DNA of 6,492 nt from Sphingobium sp. (lineage in GTDB: Bacteria; Pseudomonadota; Alphaproteobacteria; Sphingomonadales; Sphingomonadaceae). Position numbers and translations under genes: made by a program. The notes beneath the pieces were generated by a model. That model worked only from the letters and a program-made list of their open reading frames with translations. It was not told the DNA's origin and made no database searches. The stretch covers positions 1-6,492 of the forward strand of contig JAGVJS010000087.1 in assembly GCA_020051025.1 (NCBI GenBank), read 5' to 3'. Shown piece by piece: positions 1 to 6,492 of the stretch. Numbering within the stretch: position 1 is the first letter of the stretch; the number at the start of each line of letters is the position of its first letter.

Positions 1-1818
1 GCCGGCATCATGGCGGTGCTGATCGGCGGGGAAGGGCGCATCCGTGCCGCGAACGGCGCCTTCCTGCTACGCGCCGCCGGGCGCATCGACGCCAATATCA
101 ACGGCCGCGATTTCGCTGCCCATATGCGGGTGGACGACAAGGGACGGCTGTTCCTGGCGCGCGAAGAACATGGCGGTCTGCCCCTGCGCCTGCTTCAGGT
201 GCCGCTGAAGCGCGCCGCCCAGCCCAACGGATCGCAGGCGTCGGTGCAGGACGGACCGATGCTGCTGCTGCTGATCGACGAGCCTTCGGGCGGCGGGGGC
301 ACCTCGGCGCTCTCCTATATCGAAACCCTGCTCTCGCTGCTGCCCTTCGGCCTTGCCATGGCGGACCGGGACGGCCGCGTCCTCTTCCTCAACAATGCCT
401 TCGCCCGCGTCGCCGGCCTGCGCGACGGCGAAAAGCCCAGCTATCCCGGCGACCTTGTCGTGCGGGAGGATCAGGCGGCGGTGGCCGACGCGGTGCGCCG
501 CTTTGCCGTGGGTCCGCAAATGTCGGGCGACATTGCCGTGCGCATGCGCGACAATCCCGACGATCCGATCGCGCTGTCTCTCGCCGGCGTGCGCGGCCTT
601 GGCGAAGCGGCGGTGCTGCTCAGCCTCAAGGACAATAGCGAGGAATCCAACCTCAAACGCCAGGTGGCGCAGGCGACCAAGATGCAGGCGATCGGCCAGC
701 TCGCCGGCGGCGTCGCGCACGACTTCAACAATATCCTGACCGCGATCATCGGCCATTGCGACCTGATGCTGATGCGCCATACGCCCGGCGACAGCGACTA
801 TGATGATATTCAGCAGGTCAAGTCGAACAGCAATCGCGCCGCCGGCCTCACCCGCCAGCTGCTCGCTTTCTCCCGCCAGCAAACCTTGCGTCCGCAAATC
901 CTGCAACTGCCCGATATCGTGGCCGACGTGTCCACGCTGCTCAAACGCCTGCTCGGCGAAAATGTGAAGCTGGACGTCACCCATGGCCGCAATCTGGGCG
1001 CGATCCGTGCCGATCCGGGCCAGTTGGAGCAGGTGGTCGTCAATCTGGCCGTCAATGCCCGCGACGCCATGCCCGAAGGCGGCACCGTCAATATCCAGAC
1101 CTATGCCGTCCCTGCCATCAAGGTACGGGAAATGCGCCAGCAGATACTGCCCGCCGCCGACTATACGGCGCTGCGCGTGTCCGACACCGGCCTCGGCATC
1201 CCGCCGGATATTCTCGCGAAAATCTTCGAACCCTTCTTCACCACCAAGGAATTGGGGAAGGGCACCGGTCTTGGCCTCTCCACCGTCTATGGCATCGTGA
1301 AGCAGTCGGGCGGTTACATCTTTGCTGAATCCGAACTGGGCCGCGGCGCCAGCTTCGTGATCTATCTGCCGGTCCATAGCGGCGCCGATCTGGAACAGGC
1401 CGCCGCGCCCAAGGTAGCGGCCCCGCGCGCCGAAACCTGGGGCACCGGGACGGTGCTGCTGGTGGAGGATGAGGACATGGTCCGCGCCGTCGCCGAACGC
1501 GCCCTGACGCGGCAGGGCTATAAGGTGCTGACCGCCAATGACGGCGAACAGGGGCTGGAGGTATTGAACGGCGCGGAAAAGATCGACCTGCTGATTTCCG
1601 ACGTGGTCATGCCCAATATGGACGGCCCCGCCATGGTGGCGCAGGCGCGCCGCACCCATCCCGACCTGCCGGTCCTGTTCATGTCGGGCTATGCGGAAGA
1701 ACAGCTGCGCAAGTCGATCGACATCGCCAATGTCGCCTTCCTGCCCAAGCCCTTCTCCGTCAACCAGCTGGCCGAAGCCGCCCGCGACGCGCTGGCCAGC
1801 GCAACGGCGGCGGAATAG
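1..1818 (+). CDS. cckA: CckA-like hybrid sensor histidine kinase, 3' part (5' end outside window)
   Basis: Hybrid histidine kinase. In alphaproteobacteria CckA autophosphorylates, passes phosphate to its own receiver and then through ChpT to CtrA and CpdR. The frame is open to base 1, so the ATG at 10 is probably internal and the membrane-anchored N-terminus is missing. Counting from that ATG: PAS-like sequence at about 1-70, a second PAS at about 104-210 ([21 protein letters not shown]), HisKA with phospho-acceptor His237 in VAHDFNN, and HATPase with N-box Asn349 ([14 protein letters not shown]), G1 box Asp392 (DTGLGIP), F-box EPFFTTK and G2 box GKGTGLGLS. The C-terminal receiver (about 479-598) has acidic EDED, phospho-acceptor Asp531 (ISDVVMP) and the conserved Lys in LPKPF. 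The domain order and the [14 protein letters not shown]-box fit CckA. The kinase and receiver assignment is firm; the exact orthology is inferred without the N-terminus. An 85-base spacer separates it from the next gene. Confidence 0.9.
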   Translation, partial: AGIMAVLIGGEGRIRAANGAFLLRAAGRIDANINGRDFAAHMRVDDKGRLFLAREEHGGLPLRLLQVPLKRAAQPNGSQASVQDGPMLLLLIDEPSGGGGTSALSYIETLLSLLPFGLAMADRDGRVLFLNNAFARVAGLRDGEKPSYPGDLVVREDQAAVADAVRRFAVGPQMSGDIAVRMRDNPDDPIALSLAGVRGLGEAAVLLSLKDNSEESNLKRQVAQATKMQAIGQLAGGVAHDFNNILTAIIGHCDLMLMRHTPGDSDYDDIQQVKSNSNRAAGLTRQLLAFSRQQTLRPQILQLPDIVADVSTLLKRLLGENVKLDVTHGRNLGAIRADPGQLEQVVVNLAVNARDAMPEGGTVNIQTYAVPAIKVREMRQQILPAADYTALRVSDTGLGIPPDILAKIFEPFFTTKELGKGTGLGLSTVYGIVKQSGGYIFAESELGRGASFVIYLPVHSGADLEQAAAPKVAAPRAETWGTGTVLLVEDEDMVRAVAERALTRQGYKVLTANDGEQGLEVLNGAEKIDLLISDVVMPNMDGPAMVAQARRTHPDLPVLFMSGYAEEQLRKSIDIANVAFLPKPFSVNQLAEAARDALASATAAE

Positions 1819-1903
1819 GCCTGCGCTGGATCAAGGTGAATATGCTGGGCAATGCCGCCGTGATCGGGTAGCGAATCGCCTATACCAACGGGGACTAAGC
1901 AGC

Positions 1904-2260
1904 ATGTCGGACGCCAGGAGCATATTGATCGTCGAGGATGAGGCGATGATCGGCATGATGCTGGAGGATTATCTCGACGCGCTCGGCTATCGCCTGCACG
2001 GCCTCGCCGCCTCGGTCGACGAAGCCTGCGCTCTGGCCAGCGCGGGCGGCTTCGATGCCGCTCTGGTCGACTGCAACTTGCAGGGTGAGAAAAGCTGGCC
2101 GGTCGCCGACATATTGGCGCAGCAGAACATTCCCTTCGTGTTCGCCACTGGCGGCATGGCCGATGACCTGCCGGCCGCGCATGCGGATCGACCGACCCTG
2201 CCCAAGCCTTTCACCATCGGTGCGGTCGAACGCGCGCTGGGTAAAATATTGGGCGGATAA
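1904..2260 (+). CDS. Stand-alone receiver-domain response regulator (118 aa)
   Basis: Single-domain response regulator that would accept phosphate from a histidine kinase and act by protein contact, since no DNA-binding or enzymatic output domain is attached. Visible receiver residues: the acidic pocket Glu11-Asp12-Glu13 after the first strand (ILIVEDE), phospho-acceptor Asp56 (ALVDCNL), the switch Thr82 (FVFATGG) and Lys101 in LPKPF. The whole protein is one receiver fold of about 118 residues. The start at 1904 is chosen because it begins just before the first beta strand and has GGGGA at 1891-1895 upstream; the frame is open further upstream, but that stretch overlaps the kinase gene and does not look like protein. 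Its position after the hybrid kinase suggests a signalling link, but the partner cannot be read from the sequence. Its DxNLxGxxxxPVAD stretch is that of a widespread stand-alone receiver group and does not resemble CpdR. Confidence 0.92.
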   Translation: MSDARSILIVEDEAMIGMMLEDYLDALGYRLHGLAASVDEACALASAGGFDAALVDCNLQGEKSWPVADILAQQNIPFVFATGGMADDLPAAHADRPTLPKPFTIGAVERALGKILGG

Positions 2261-2271
2261 AAGCAGGTAGC

Positions 2272-2299
2272 GGGAACAGGATAGGAAATTTCCGTTCCC
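2272..2299 (+). repeat. Inverted repeat upstream of recA
   Basis: GGGAAC at 2272-2277 is the exact inverse complement of GTTCCC at 2294-2299. Between them lies a perfect 10-base palindrome GGAAATTTCC (2284-2293). The transcript could fold as a 6-bp stem with a 16-nt loop ahead of a T-rich but interrupted stretch, so it might weakly terminate the response regulator transcript. It overlaps the first half of the SOS box, so it could equally be part of the operator. Role unproven. Confidence 0.4.
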
Positions 2300-2308
2300 C
2301 TCTTGTTC
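2294..2308 (+). promoter_or_regulatory. SOS box (LexA operator) of recA, GTTC-N7-GTTC
   Basis: GTTC at 2294-2297, seven bases, then GTTC at 2305-2308: a perfect match to the direct-repeat LexA operator known for alphaproteobacteria. It lies 73 bases before the recA start and abuts or overlaps the likely -35 element, so LexA binding there would block transcription until DNA damage triggers LexA self-cleavage. A near-match in the opposite orientation (GAAC-N7-GAAA, 2274-2288) sits just upstream. Confidence 0.85.
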
Positions 2309-2331
2309 TTGTAGAACAAACAGGATACATC
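2303..2331 (+). promoter_or_regulatory. Probable recA promoter
   Basis: A -35-like TTGTTC (2303-2308) is followed after 17 bases by a -10-like TACATC (2326-2331; ATACAT one base earlier is an alternative). The predicted start would be near 2338, giving a leader of about 45 nt. The -35 overlaps the second half of the SOS box, which fits repression by LexA. The match to the sigma-70 consensus is only partial; placement is inferred mainly from the operator. Confidence 0.45.
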
Positions 2332-2368
2332 ATCGGTCAGACACGCGGACTCATGCGTTCCGCTTGAC

Positions 2369-2374
2369 AGAGGA
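2369..2374 (+). promoter_or_regulatory. Ribosome binding site that decides the recA start
   Basis: AGAGGA lies 7 bases before the ATG at 2382. It supports that start over the in-frame TTG at 2364, which it follows, and over the in-frame ATG at 2427, which is too far away. Confidence 0.75.
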
Positions 2375-2381
2375 CCGGCCG

Positions 2382-3455
<1,074 letters not shown>

Positions 3456-3463
3456 GCCCTGAC

Positions 3464-3495
3464 GGCGCGCCCGGCCGGATCAGCCGGATCGCGCC
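3464..3495 (+). repeat. GC-rich inverted repeat just after recA
   Basis: GGCGCG (3464-3469) is the inverse complement of CGCGCC (3490-3495). Inside is a short tandem duplication, GCCGGATCA followed by GCCGGATCG (3474-3491). The RNA could form a hairpin close to the recA stop codon. There is no T-run after it, so it is not a terminator by itself; a role in 3'-end stability is possible but speculative. Confidence 0.35.
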
Positions 3496-3531
3496 CTTGT
3501 GGCCCCCGCCCGCCTTGCGTATCACGCACTG

Positions 3532-3568
3532 AAAAGGCCCGCCGCGTCTCCCACGCAGCGGGCCTTTT
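3532..3568 (+). terminator. Intrinsic terminator of recA, possibly bidirectional
   Basis: AAAAGGCCCGC then CGCG on the left (3532-3546) pairs with CGC-A-GCGGGCCTTTT on the right (3554-3568) around a 7-nt loop. The stem is 15 bp with a single C/A mismatch, very GC-rich in its centre, and ends in TTTT. The AAAA on the left edge means the minus-strand transcript has the same shape, so it could stop transcription from both sides. It lies 77 bases after the recA stop codon. Confidence 0.9.
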
Positions 3569-3599
3569 ACCGTCGGAGCAGGGCAGGGACGACTTTCCG

Positions 3600-3672
3600 A
3601 TAGGATCAGGACGACGTAATAAAATGTCCGAATCTGCGGGAAATGTGCGAAGTTAAGCGCAGACGATCCTAT
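3600..3672. repeat. Nested inverted repeats enclosing a direct repeat
   Basis: Outer arms ATAGGATC (3600-3607) and GATCCTAT (3665-3672) are perfect 8-bp inverse complements, and the right arm runs into TTTTG. Inner arms TCTGCG (3633-3638) and CGCAGA (3658-3663) are also perfect. In addition, AAATGTCCGAA (3622-3632) and AAATGTGCGAA (3641-3651) form an 11-base direct repeat with one mismatch and a 19-base period, close to two turns of the helix. It could be a tandem operator, a relic of a transposable-element end, or a small structured RNA. I cannot choose between these from sequence alone. Confidence 0.5.
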
Positions 3673-3733
3673 TTTGCGCGGGGGCGGCAGGAACGCCCCG
3701 CGGCTTCTCAATATGGCGTCATACGCTCGATCC

Positions 3734-3758
3734 GTTCGCCCTGAGCCTGTCGAAGGGC
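3734..3758. repeat. Sphingomonad short interspersed palindromic repeat
   Basis: The core CGCCCTGAGCCTGTCGAAGG is a repeat I recognise as dispersed in many copies between genes of sphingomonads; when translated it gives the telltale peptide VRPEPVEG. It is an imperfect palindrome: GCCCT (3738-3742) pairs with AGGGC (3754-3758), and TTCG (3735-3738) alternatively pairs with CGAA (3751-3754). Such REP-like units are usually non-coding. Its presence argues that the downstream gene starts after it. Confidence 0.75.
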
Positions 3759-3826
3759 CGCTCTCCTTCTCTCGTCACAGGTCGAATTCGCCCAATTCCC
3801 TTGCGCACCCCTTGCCGCCCCCCGAT

Positions 3827-3834
3827 GCTATATC
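3827..3834 (+). promoter_or_regulatory. Possible -10 element of the transglutaminase-like gene
   Basis: GCTATATC agrees fully with the alphaproteobacterial housekeeping -10 pattern GCTANAWC described for Caulobacter. The candidate -35 sequences are badly spaced: TTGCCGC (3812-3818) leaves 8 bases and TTGCGC (3801-3806) leaves 20. A start near 3841 would give a leader of about 40 nt before the ATG at 3881. Confidence 0.35.
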
Positions 3835-3880
3835 AGGCGCGCCGATTCGACCCGCTTCCCTCTTGTACCGGACATCCATC

Positions 3881-4669
3881 ATGCGCGTCGCGATCGAAGC
3901 GATTCTTGACTATCAATTTGCCGAGTCGACCGACGTTCTCCTCGCGGTGGAGGCCGCCGCCTTGCCGGACCAGCGCGTGGTTGCGCAGTCGCACATCATC
4001 GACAATGCCGGTCCCCTGACCAACAAGGTGGGCGGCAGCGGCGTGGGCCGCCGGACCTGGACCCGCAGCGGCACCGGTCGCATGGTCAGCAGCTATCGCG
4101 CCACGGTCGATGTCGAACGCCCCACGGTCGACATCGCCAGCCTGTCCCGCAGCCCGCTTCCCAGCCTGCCGGAAGACGTACTCCCTTTCATCTGGCCCAG
4201 TCGCTATTGCGAAGCGGACCGTTTCGTCAGCTTCGTCTGCGGCCATTTCCCTGATCTGGATGGCGGCGCGCTGGTGCAGGCGCTGGTCGGCTGGGTGCAT
4301 GACAATCTCGTCTATGTGCCGGGCAGTTCCAACGTCACCACCACCGCCGCCGACACCTTCGTTGCCCAGCAGGGCGTCTGCCGCGACTATGCCCATCTGA
4401 CCGCTGCGCTCATCCGGTCGCGCGACATTCCCGCCCGGCTCGTCTCGGTCTACGCCCTCGATCTCAATCCGCCGGATTTCCACGCCGTGGTCGAAGTCTG
4501 GCTCGACGGCGCCTGGCATCTGGTCGATGCCACCGGCCTTGCCCCGGTCGAAACCATGGTCCGCATCGCAGTCGGCCGCGACGCCACCGACATCGCCTTC
4601 ATGACCATCTTCGGCGGCGCGACCATGAACGCCCAGTCGATCAGCGTCACCCGCGTCGCCGACGCCTGA
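3881..4669 (+). CDS. Transglutaminase-like family protein (262 aa)
   Basis: Protein with the papain-like transglutaminase fold; bacterial members are mostly thought to act as cysteine peptidases or amide-bond hydrolases, and the substrate here is unknown. Residues 1-85 fit the beta-rich N-terminal domain found in this bacterial family. The core follows, with the catalytic triad Cys167 (GVCRDYAH), His201 (DFHAVVEVW) and Asp216 (LVDATG) in the expected order and spacing, plus WHLVDATG. There is no signal peptide or membrane segment, so a cytoplasmic location is likely. The start at 3881 is chosen because protein-like sequence (MRVAIEAILDYQF) begins there and the open frame upstream crosses an interspersed repeat. 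No good Shine-Dalgarno is seen; CCGGAC at 3868-3873 is the best weak candidate. In other genomes such genes often sit beside alpha-E and ATP-grasp genes, but none are next to it here. Confidence 0.88.
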   Translation: MRVAIEAILDYQFAESTDVLLAVEAAALPDQRVVAQSHIIDNAGPLTNKVGGSGVGRRTWTRSGTGRMVSSYRATVDVERPTVDIASLSRSPLPSLPEDVLPFIWPSRYCEADRFVSFVCGHFPDLDGGALVQALVGWVHDNLVYVPGSSNVTTTAADTFVAQQGVCRDYAHLTAALIRSRDIPARLVSVYALDLNPPDFHAVVEVWLDGAWHLVDATGLAPVETMVRIAVGRDATDIAFMTIFGGATMNAQSISVTRVADA

Positions 4670-4710
4670 TATCGGCCGGGTGGCTGGCCGTCGCCCGCCC
4701 GGCTGTGCTT

Positions 4711-4810
4711 GGATGGCCGGATGGACATGCTCGAAAGCCTGTTGCGTCACTATGCCACTCAGTGTGACGCCCGCTGGTGGCTCGGTCCCCGACCGGATGG
4801 CCGGACGGAC
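4711..4810 (+). repeat. Pair of 16-base direct repeats at the start of the broken small gene
   Basis: GGATGGCCGGATGGAC (4711-4726) and GGATGGCCGGACGGAC (4795-4810) match at 15 of 16 bases, 84 bases (28 codons) apart and so in the same frame. The second copy encodes DGRTDG in the protein-like part; the first overlaps the proposed ATG. It may be a chance result of biased composition or a small duplication around the gene start. Confidence 0.45.
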
Positions 4811-5151
4811 GGCCTCTCCCGGGCTATCGCCGCCCATGTCGACTATCCTACCGCCCGCCACGATCCGTTCACGCCACCCGGGCTTTCGGCAGGCCGCTCA
4901 TGTGCTGGCCGTGGCCGGCACGGTCGGCCTGGCTTATGGCTTTCGCGCGCCCATCCAAACGATGCCGAACGCGCCGCTCAGGCCCGCAACAGCCTTGGAT
5001 GGGATCGCCAATTCATCGCCAATGGTTCGTGGGAAGCGGCCACAGCTGGCGGCACGGAATGAACACCCTTACCTCGGCCACCTTCGACTGCGGCCTGATC
5101 GGTTTCGACCGTGACCGCGCCTTCATATTCTGGGTAGAGGAAGAGGACTGA
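4721..5151 (+). pseudogene. Small gene of unknown function, disrupted by three apparent frameshifts
   Basis: Protein-like sequence runs through this span but changes frame three times. Segment 1 from ATG 4721 reads MDMLESLLRHYATQCDARWW up to DPFTPPG. Near CCCGGG (4877-4882) the frame moves forward by one base to FRQAAHVLAVAGTVGLAYGF. Near CGCGCGC (4944-4950) it moves by two to HPNDAERAAQARNSLGWDRQ. Near 5038-5045 it moves again to HSWRH and ends FDRDRAFIFWVEEED with stop TGA at 5149-5151. Removing one and then two bases and restoring one gives 429 bases, a 142-residue protein. The shifted frame 4882-4946 has 15 of 21 G/C third positions against 11 of 21 in the unshifted frame. No domain or function is recognised; no signal peptide is seen. 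The alternatives are sequence errors in an intact gene, or a 113-residue product ending at 5062. It lies 51 bases after the previous gene. Confidence 0.68.
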
Positions 5152-5167
5152 TCCTCCTCCCCCGACC

Positions 5168-6492
5168 TCAATAATCCTTCGAATAGCGCAGGTTCGCCGA
5201 CGATCCCGCATTGGTCCCGGTCTTCGACAACAGGCTCAGCGTCTTGGACAGCGCGATTTCCAGCTGGGTGGCGGTGAAGCCCTTCGAATCGGTGATCACC
5301 TCCACATAGATATTGTTGGAGATATGCTGCCCGACCGCCAGCGACGTTCCGCGCCCGGTCGCCTCGTCGCCGCCGACGATCCCGATGCGGTCAAGACCCG
5401 ACGCACCCTGCAACTTGCCCATCGGATTGAGCCCGCCGCTGCCGCCGCGCAGGCCATTCAGCGCCGCGGCCAGCTGCACCGCCTGCATCGGCGACAGGTT
5501 GGCGACATTGTCCCCGAACAGGATGCGCGACAGGATTTCGTCCTGCGGCAGCGTCGGCGTGGAGATGAAGGCGATATCGGGCTGCTGTGCCGATCCCGTC
5601 ACCTGTATGCCCGCCGTCACCGTGTCGATCCGCGTCTGGGCCTTGATCGCCAGCGTGGGATTGAACATCGGCCCGTTGAAGGTGATGACCCCCTGTTCCA
5701 GATCGAATTGCTTGCCGGAAAAACTATAACGGCCCCGAAGCGATTCGATCTTGCCGACCACGCGCGGATTGGCGGTGGTGCCGGTGATGCGCATGTTGGT
5801 CTTCCATTCGGAATCCAGCCCCATGCCGGTCACGTAAATCTCGTTATCGGCCCGAACGCGGATATCCAGCTTCCAGTCGGCCGGCTTGCTCGCCGCCTTG
5901 CGTGCTGCCAGCCGCTCGGCCAGCGGATCGGACCCGTCGCCCTTGCGCCGTACGCCGGTCAGCTGGCGAATTTCCGTGCCGCCCTGCCAGGCCACCTTGT
6001 ATCGGGTTTCGGGCAGGGTCAGGTCGCCCTTGATCAGGCCACCATTGGCGGCGCTGTTGCTGATGTTGAGCGTCCCGCTGACCACGCTGGTGATCGCTTC
6101 GCTGCGCGCCAGCCGCGCGCGGTTCAGTTTCACCGCAACGTCCATCGGGAAGCCGCTGTCTGCCGCCAGCCCGACATTGCCGGATGCCTGCACCGTGCCG
6201 TCGCCGGCCCGGCCGGAGAAATCGCGAATCTCCAGATGATCGTTGGTGAACCGGCCATCCAGCTTCATCTGGGTGACGCGCGTGCCGAACGTCTCATTCT
6301 CATAAGTCAGCGCATTGGCGCGCACCACACCGTTCAGGCGCGGATCGCTCAGTCGCCCGCTAAAATCGGCCGCGACCGCCAGCCCGCCGGTCAGCTGCTG
6401 GTCGGCCAGCCCCGCGAAGGAGAAGAGCACATCAGCCGGCCCGGCATAGCGGATGCCACCACCCAGCGGCGCATTCTGCAACTGCTCGGCCC
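5168..6492 (-). CDS. tamB: TamB-family translocation and assembly module protein, C-terminal part (5' end outside window)
   Basis: TamB is a large inner-membrane-anchored periplasmic protein of repeated beta strands that partners with the outer-membrane protein TamA and serves in outer-membrane protein assembly and phospholipid transport to the outer membrane. About 440 C-terminal residues are present and the frame is open to the right edge; the only start-like codon near the edge is an internal TTG at 6479-6481. The sequence is the expected beta-rich repeat pattern (for example SGRLSDPRLNGVVRANAL) followed by the conserved C-terminal TamB/DUF490 region: FDLEQGVITFNG, the LPQDEILSRILFG motif (bases about 5514-5552), GLDRIGIVGG and a final strand ending in RYSKDY. 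A C-terminal aromatic residue is present. tamA would be expected upstream, beyond 6492, but cannot be seen. Its stop codon is 16 bases from that of the converging small gene and no strong terminator lies between them. Confidence 0.93.
   Translation of the reverse strand, partial: AEQLQNAPLGGGIRYAGPADVLFSFAGLADQQLTGGLAVAADFSGRLSDPRLNGVVRANALTYENETFGTRVTQMKLDGRFTNDHLEIRDFSGRAGDGTVQASGNVGLAADSGFPMDVAVKLNRARLARSEAITSVVSGTLNISNSAANGGLIKGDLTLPETRYKVAWQGGTEIRQLTGVRRKGDGSDPLAERLAARKAASKPADWKLDIRVRADNEIYVTGMGLDSEWKTNMRITGTTANPRVVGKIESLRGRYSFSGKQFDLEQGVITFNGPMFNPTLAIKAQTRIDTVTAGIQVTGSAQQPDIAFISTPTLPQDEILSRILFGDNVANLSPMQAVQLAAALNGLRGGSGGLNPMGKLQGASGLDRIGIVGGDEATGRGTSLAVGQHISNNIYVEVITDSKGFTATQLEIALSKTLSLLSKTGTNAGSSANLRYSKDY

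Larger units (their letters stand above)
3569..3880. other. Gene-free stretch between the recA terminator and the transglutaminase-like gene
   Basis: No convincing coding sequence is seen here on either strand. The plus frame of the downstream gene is open back to 3674, but its translation there is low-complexity and runs through the interspersed repeat, so I treat it as non-coding. The stretch holds a nested repeat structure (3600-3672), a sphingomonad interspersed repeat (3734-3758) and a possible -10 element (3827-3834). The part at 3610-3672 is visibly more AT-rich than its surroundings. Confidence 0.7.

Noticed and set aside
67..1659. Very long open frame on the minus strand opposite the kinase gene (530 codons)
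   Set aside because: It mirrors the codon structure of a clearly real kinase gene on the plus strand; its translation is rich in His, Gly and Gln with no recognisable domain. Long antisense open frames are usual in GC-rich genomes.
1819..1903. Separate promoter for the response regulator in the 85-base spacer
   Set aside because: CTATAC near 1880 resembles a -10, but no supporting -35 lies at the right distance; not strong enough to list.
1904..2260. Identification of the lone receiver as CpdR
   Set aside because: The length fits, but the sequence around the phospho-acceptor (VDCNLQG) and the PVAD stretch belong to another group of stand-alone receivers.
2364..2381. TTGACA read as a -35 element, or the TTG at 2364 as the recA start
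   Set aside because: No -10 lies at the proper distance after it, and the AGAGGA ribosome binding site lies downstream of the TTG and in front of the ATG at 2382.
3833..4861. Long minus-strand open frame opposite the transglutaminase-like gene (342 codons)
   Set aside because: The plus strand has the complete catalytic triad in order; the antisense product is low-complexity and crosses into the intergenic region.
5143..5156. GAGGA-CTGA-TCCTC hairpin between the converging genes as a terminator
   Set aside because: The stem is only 5 bp, lacks a T-run and overlaps the final codons of the small gene; too weak to call.
5219..5240. Partial resemblance to the sphingomonad interspersed repeat (CTTCGACAACAGGCTCAG)
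   Set aside because: It has an insertion in the middle and lies inside conserved TamB C-terminal coding sequence, so the likeness is probably chance.

Overview
The window reads as chromosomal core DNA of an alphaproteobacterium, most likely a sphingomonad (Sphingobium/Sphingomonas-like). The evidence is a GC-rich coding style, a CckA-type hybrid kinase, a GTTC-N7-GTTC SOS box in front of recA, and one copy of the short interspersed repeat (GCCCTGAGCCTGTCGAAGGGC core) that is scattered through sphingomonad genomes. No tRNA, rRNA, CRISPR array, prophage or intact insertion sequence is visible.

Layout. (1) 1-1818, plus strand: the 3' part of a CckA-like hybrid sensor histidine kinase with PAS, HisKA, HATPase and receiver domains; its N-terminus lies off the left edge. 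(2) 1904-2260, plus: a stand-alone receiver-domain response regulator with no output domain. (3) 2261-2381: the recA control region, with an inverted repeat, a perfect SOS box, an overlapping palindrome and a probable promoter. (4) 2382-3455, plus: complete recA, closed by a strong intrinsic terminator at 3532-3568. (5) 3456-3880: a 425-base gene-free stretch holding the terminator, a compact unexplained repeat structure (3600-3672), the sphingomonad interspersed repeat and a possible -10 element. (6) 3881-4669, plus: a transglutaminase-like cysteine peptidase-fold protein. (7) 4721-5151, plus: a small gene of unknown function whose coding potential is spread over three frames, so either a decaying pseudogene or a gene hit by sequence errors. 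(8) 5168-6492, minus: the C-terminal part of TamB, converging on the previous gene with only 16 bases between them and running off the right edge.

How the genes relate. The first two genes are two-component signalling proteins. recA has its own SOS-type promoter and terminator, so it is probably an independent damage-inducible unit. The transglutaminase-like gene and the broken small gene follow on the same strand. tamB belongs to an envelope biogenesis unit coming in from the right. I see no clear multi-gene novel system. The points most worth a second look are the frame-disrupted gene, the repeat structure after recA, and the layered SOS control region.
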